DNA from: JAJPJX01 sp964568355
GTDB taxonomy: Bacteria > Acidobacteriota > Terriglobia > Bryobacterales > Bryobacteraceae
Direction: 5' to 3'
NCBI GenBank assembly: GCA_964568355.1
Contig: CAZMRK010000487.1
Location: forward strand, 1-13,646
Length of the DNA stretch: 13,646 bases
A model generated the notes under the pieces. That model searched no databases. It saw nothing but the letters and a program-made list of their open reading frames with translations, and was not told the DNA's origin. Shown piece after piece: positions 13,097-13,646 of the stretch (the stretch's first letter is position 1; each line of letters opens with the position of its first letter). The position numbers and the translations under genes are program-made.

Positions 13097-13646
13097 TCAA
13101 GCCTTTCTTAAACGTAGTACCGTGATTTCCGGGGGAGCGCCGAGACGCACCGGAATACCGATCGTACCAATTCCCCGGGTCACATAGGCGCGCGCCGCAC
13201 CTTGCGAGTACATCCCGTAAACGTAAGGAGTGAAGAAGCGTGCGGGATTGATGGACTGATCCAGAATCTCCACGGTAACCTGGCCGCCGTGGGTGTGGCC
13301 GGCAAGCATCAGATGATACCCCTGGCGCGCGGCCACGGGAAAGACATCGGGATTGTGAGAAAGCAGGACGTTGAGGGCGCCCGGCGCGACCAGGCGCTCG
13401 GCACCTCGCAGATAGTGCCGGCGCCGCCGGAACTCCTGGTAATCGACGCCGGCGAGATTGAGCACGCTCCCTCCAAAGCGCAGAAGAGCCGCCTGCTGGC
13501 GCAGAAAGCGAATTCCCAGGCGCGCGCCCTGATCGGTGGCATGCTGTTCGGCGAAGGCATAGCGCTCGTGATTGCCCAGGCAGCCGAAGGTGCCGGCATC
13601 GGTGCGCAGGCGGGCCAACTGCCGGAGGCAGGCATCCAGAGGATCC
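13097..13646 (-). CDS. Metallophosphoesterase, YkuE/YaeI-like, N-terminus beyond window
   Basis: Partial: the frame stays open to the last base, so the N-terminal metal-binding blocks (DxH, GDxx) lie outside. About 182 residues are visible. They contain GNHE (third block), LSHNPDVFP (fourth) and AGHTHGGQV (fifth), as in the YkuE/YaeI group of calcineurin-like phosphoesterases, many of which sit at the membrane through an N-terminal anchor. The C-terminal segment with RFFTPYVYGMY and VTRGIGTIGIPVRLGAPPEI is characteristic of that group; some members have been linked to lipid or UDP-sugar-lipid phosphoesters. It differs clearly from the downstream metallophosphoesterase, so the pair is not a recent duplication. 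Its TGA almost touches the next start. Confidence 0.92.
   Translation of the reverse strand, partial: DPLDACLRQLARLRTDAGTFGCLGNHERYAFAEQHATDQGARLGIRFLRQQAALLRFGGSVLNLAGVDYQEFRRRRHYLRGAERLVAPGALNVLLSHNPDVFPVAARQGYHLMLAGHTHGGQVTVEILDQSINPARFFTPYVYGMYSQGAARAYVTRGIGTIGIPVRLGAPPEITVLRLRKA

Noticed and set aside
13641..13646. Window ends exactly in GGATCC, suggesting a BamHI clone end
   Set aside because: The same site occurs inside the window (for example near 1153 and 7934), so it is not a simple BamHI fragment; a chance cut or partial-digest end cannot be told apart.

Overview
The window looks like a stretch of bacterial chromosome from a Gram-negative, GC-rich organism. lpxB (lipid A synthesis) implies an outer membrane. 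Several exported TPR or small secreted proteins, and start codons with few clear Shine-Dalgarno sites, would suit an Acidobacteria-type genome (Bryobacter/Solibacter-like). That placement is an impression from protein style, not something I could compute. I see no mobile element, CRISPR array, tRNA or rRNA. Coding density is very high and neighbours often overlap.

Left part (1-3167): a DapA-fold protein that has lost its catalytic residues (+), facing a tartrate/D-malate-type decarboxylating dehydrogenase (-) that sits behind tag, DNA-3-methyladenine glycosylase I (-). After tag comes a lower-GC patch with a 57-codon reading frame behind an excellent Shine-Dalgarno, overlapping the start of a c-di-GMP-binding PilZ-domain gene.

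Middle (3168-10046): a large MrfA/YprA-type DEAD/DEAH helicase (+), tail-to-tail with an unrecognised 249-residue protein (-), the two stop codons sharing one CTAG. Then lpxB (+), overlapped by a signal-peptide-bearing M1-aminopeptidase-like protein with C-terminal TPRs in which every zinc ligand and catalytic residue is replaced. A small secreted protein follows, closed by a strong intrinsic terminator.

Right part (10047-13646): an exported TPR protein (-) divergent from uvrC (+) across a 28-base gap holding an AT-rich dyad, then two metallophosphoesterases of different subfamilies in tandem on the minus strand, the upstream one cut by the window edge.

Themes: DNA repair (tag, MrfA-like helicase, uvrC), cell envelope (lpxB, M1-like/TPR protein, secreted proteins), and two apparent pseudoenzymes (DapA-like, M1-like). 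No single new system is proven. The strongest leads are the M1-fold pseudopeptidase coupled to lpxB, the lysine-less DapA homologue, the unknown 249-residue protein, the small frame in front of the PilZ gene, and the palindromes in the uvrC and lpxB divergent promoter regions.
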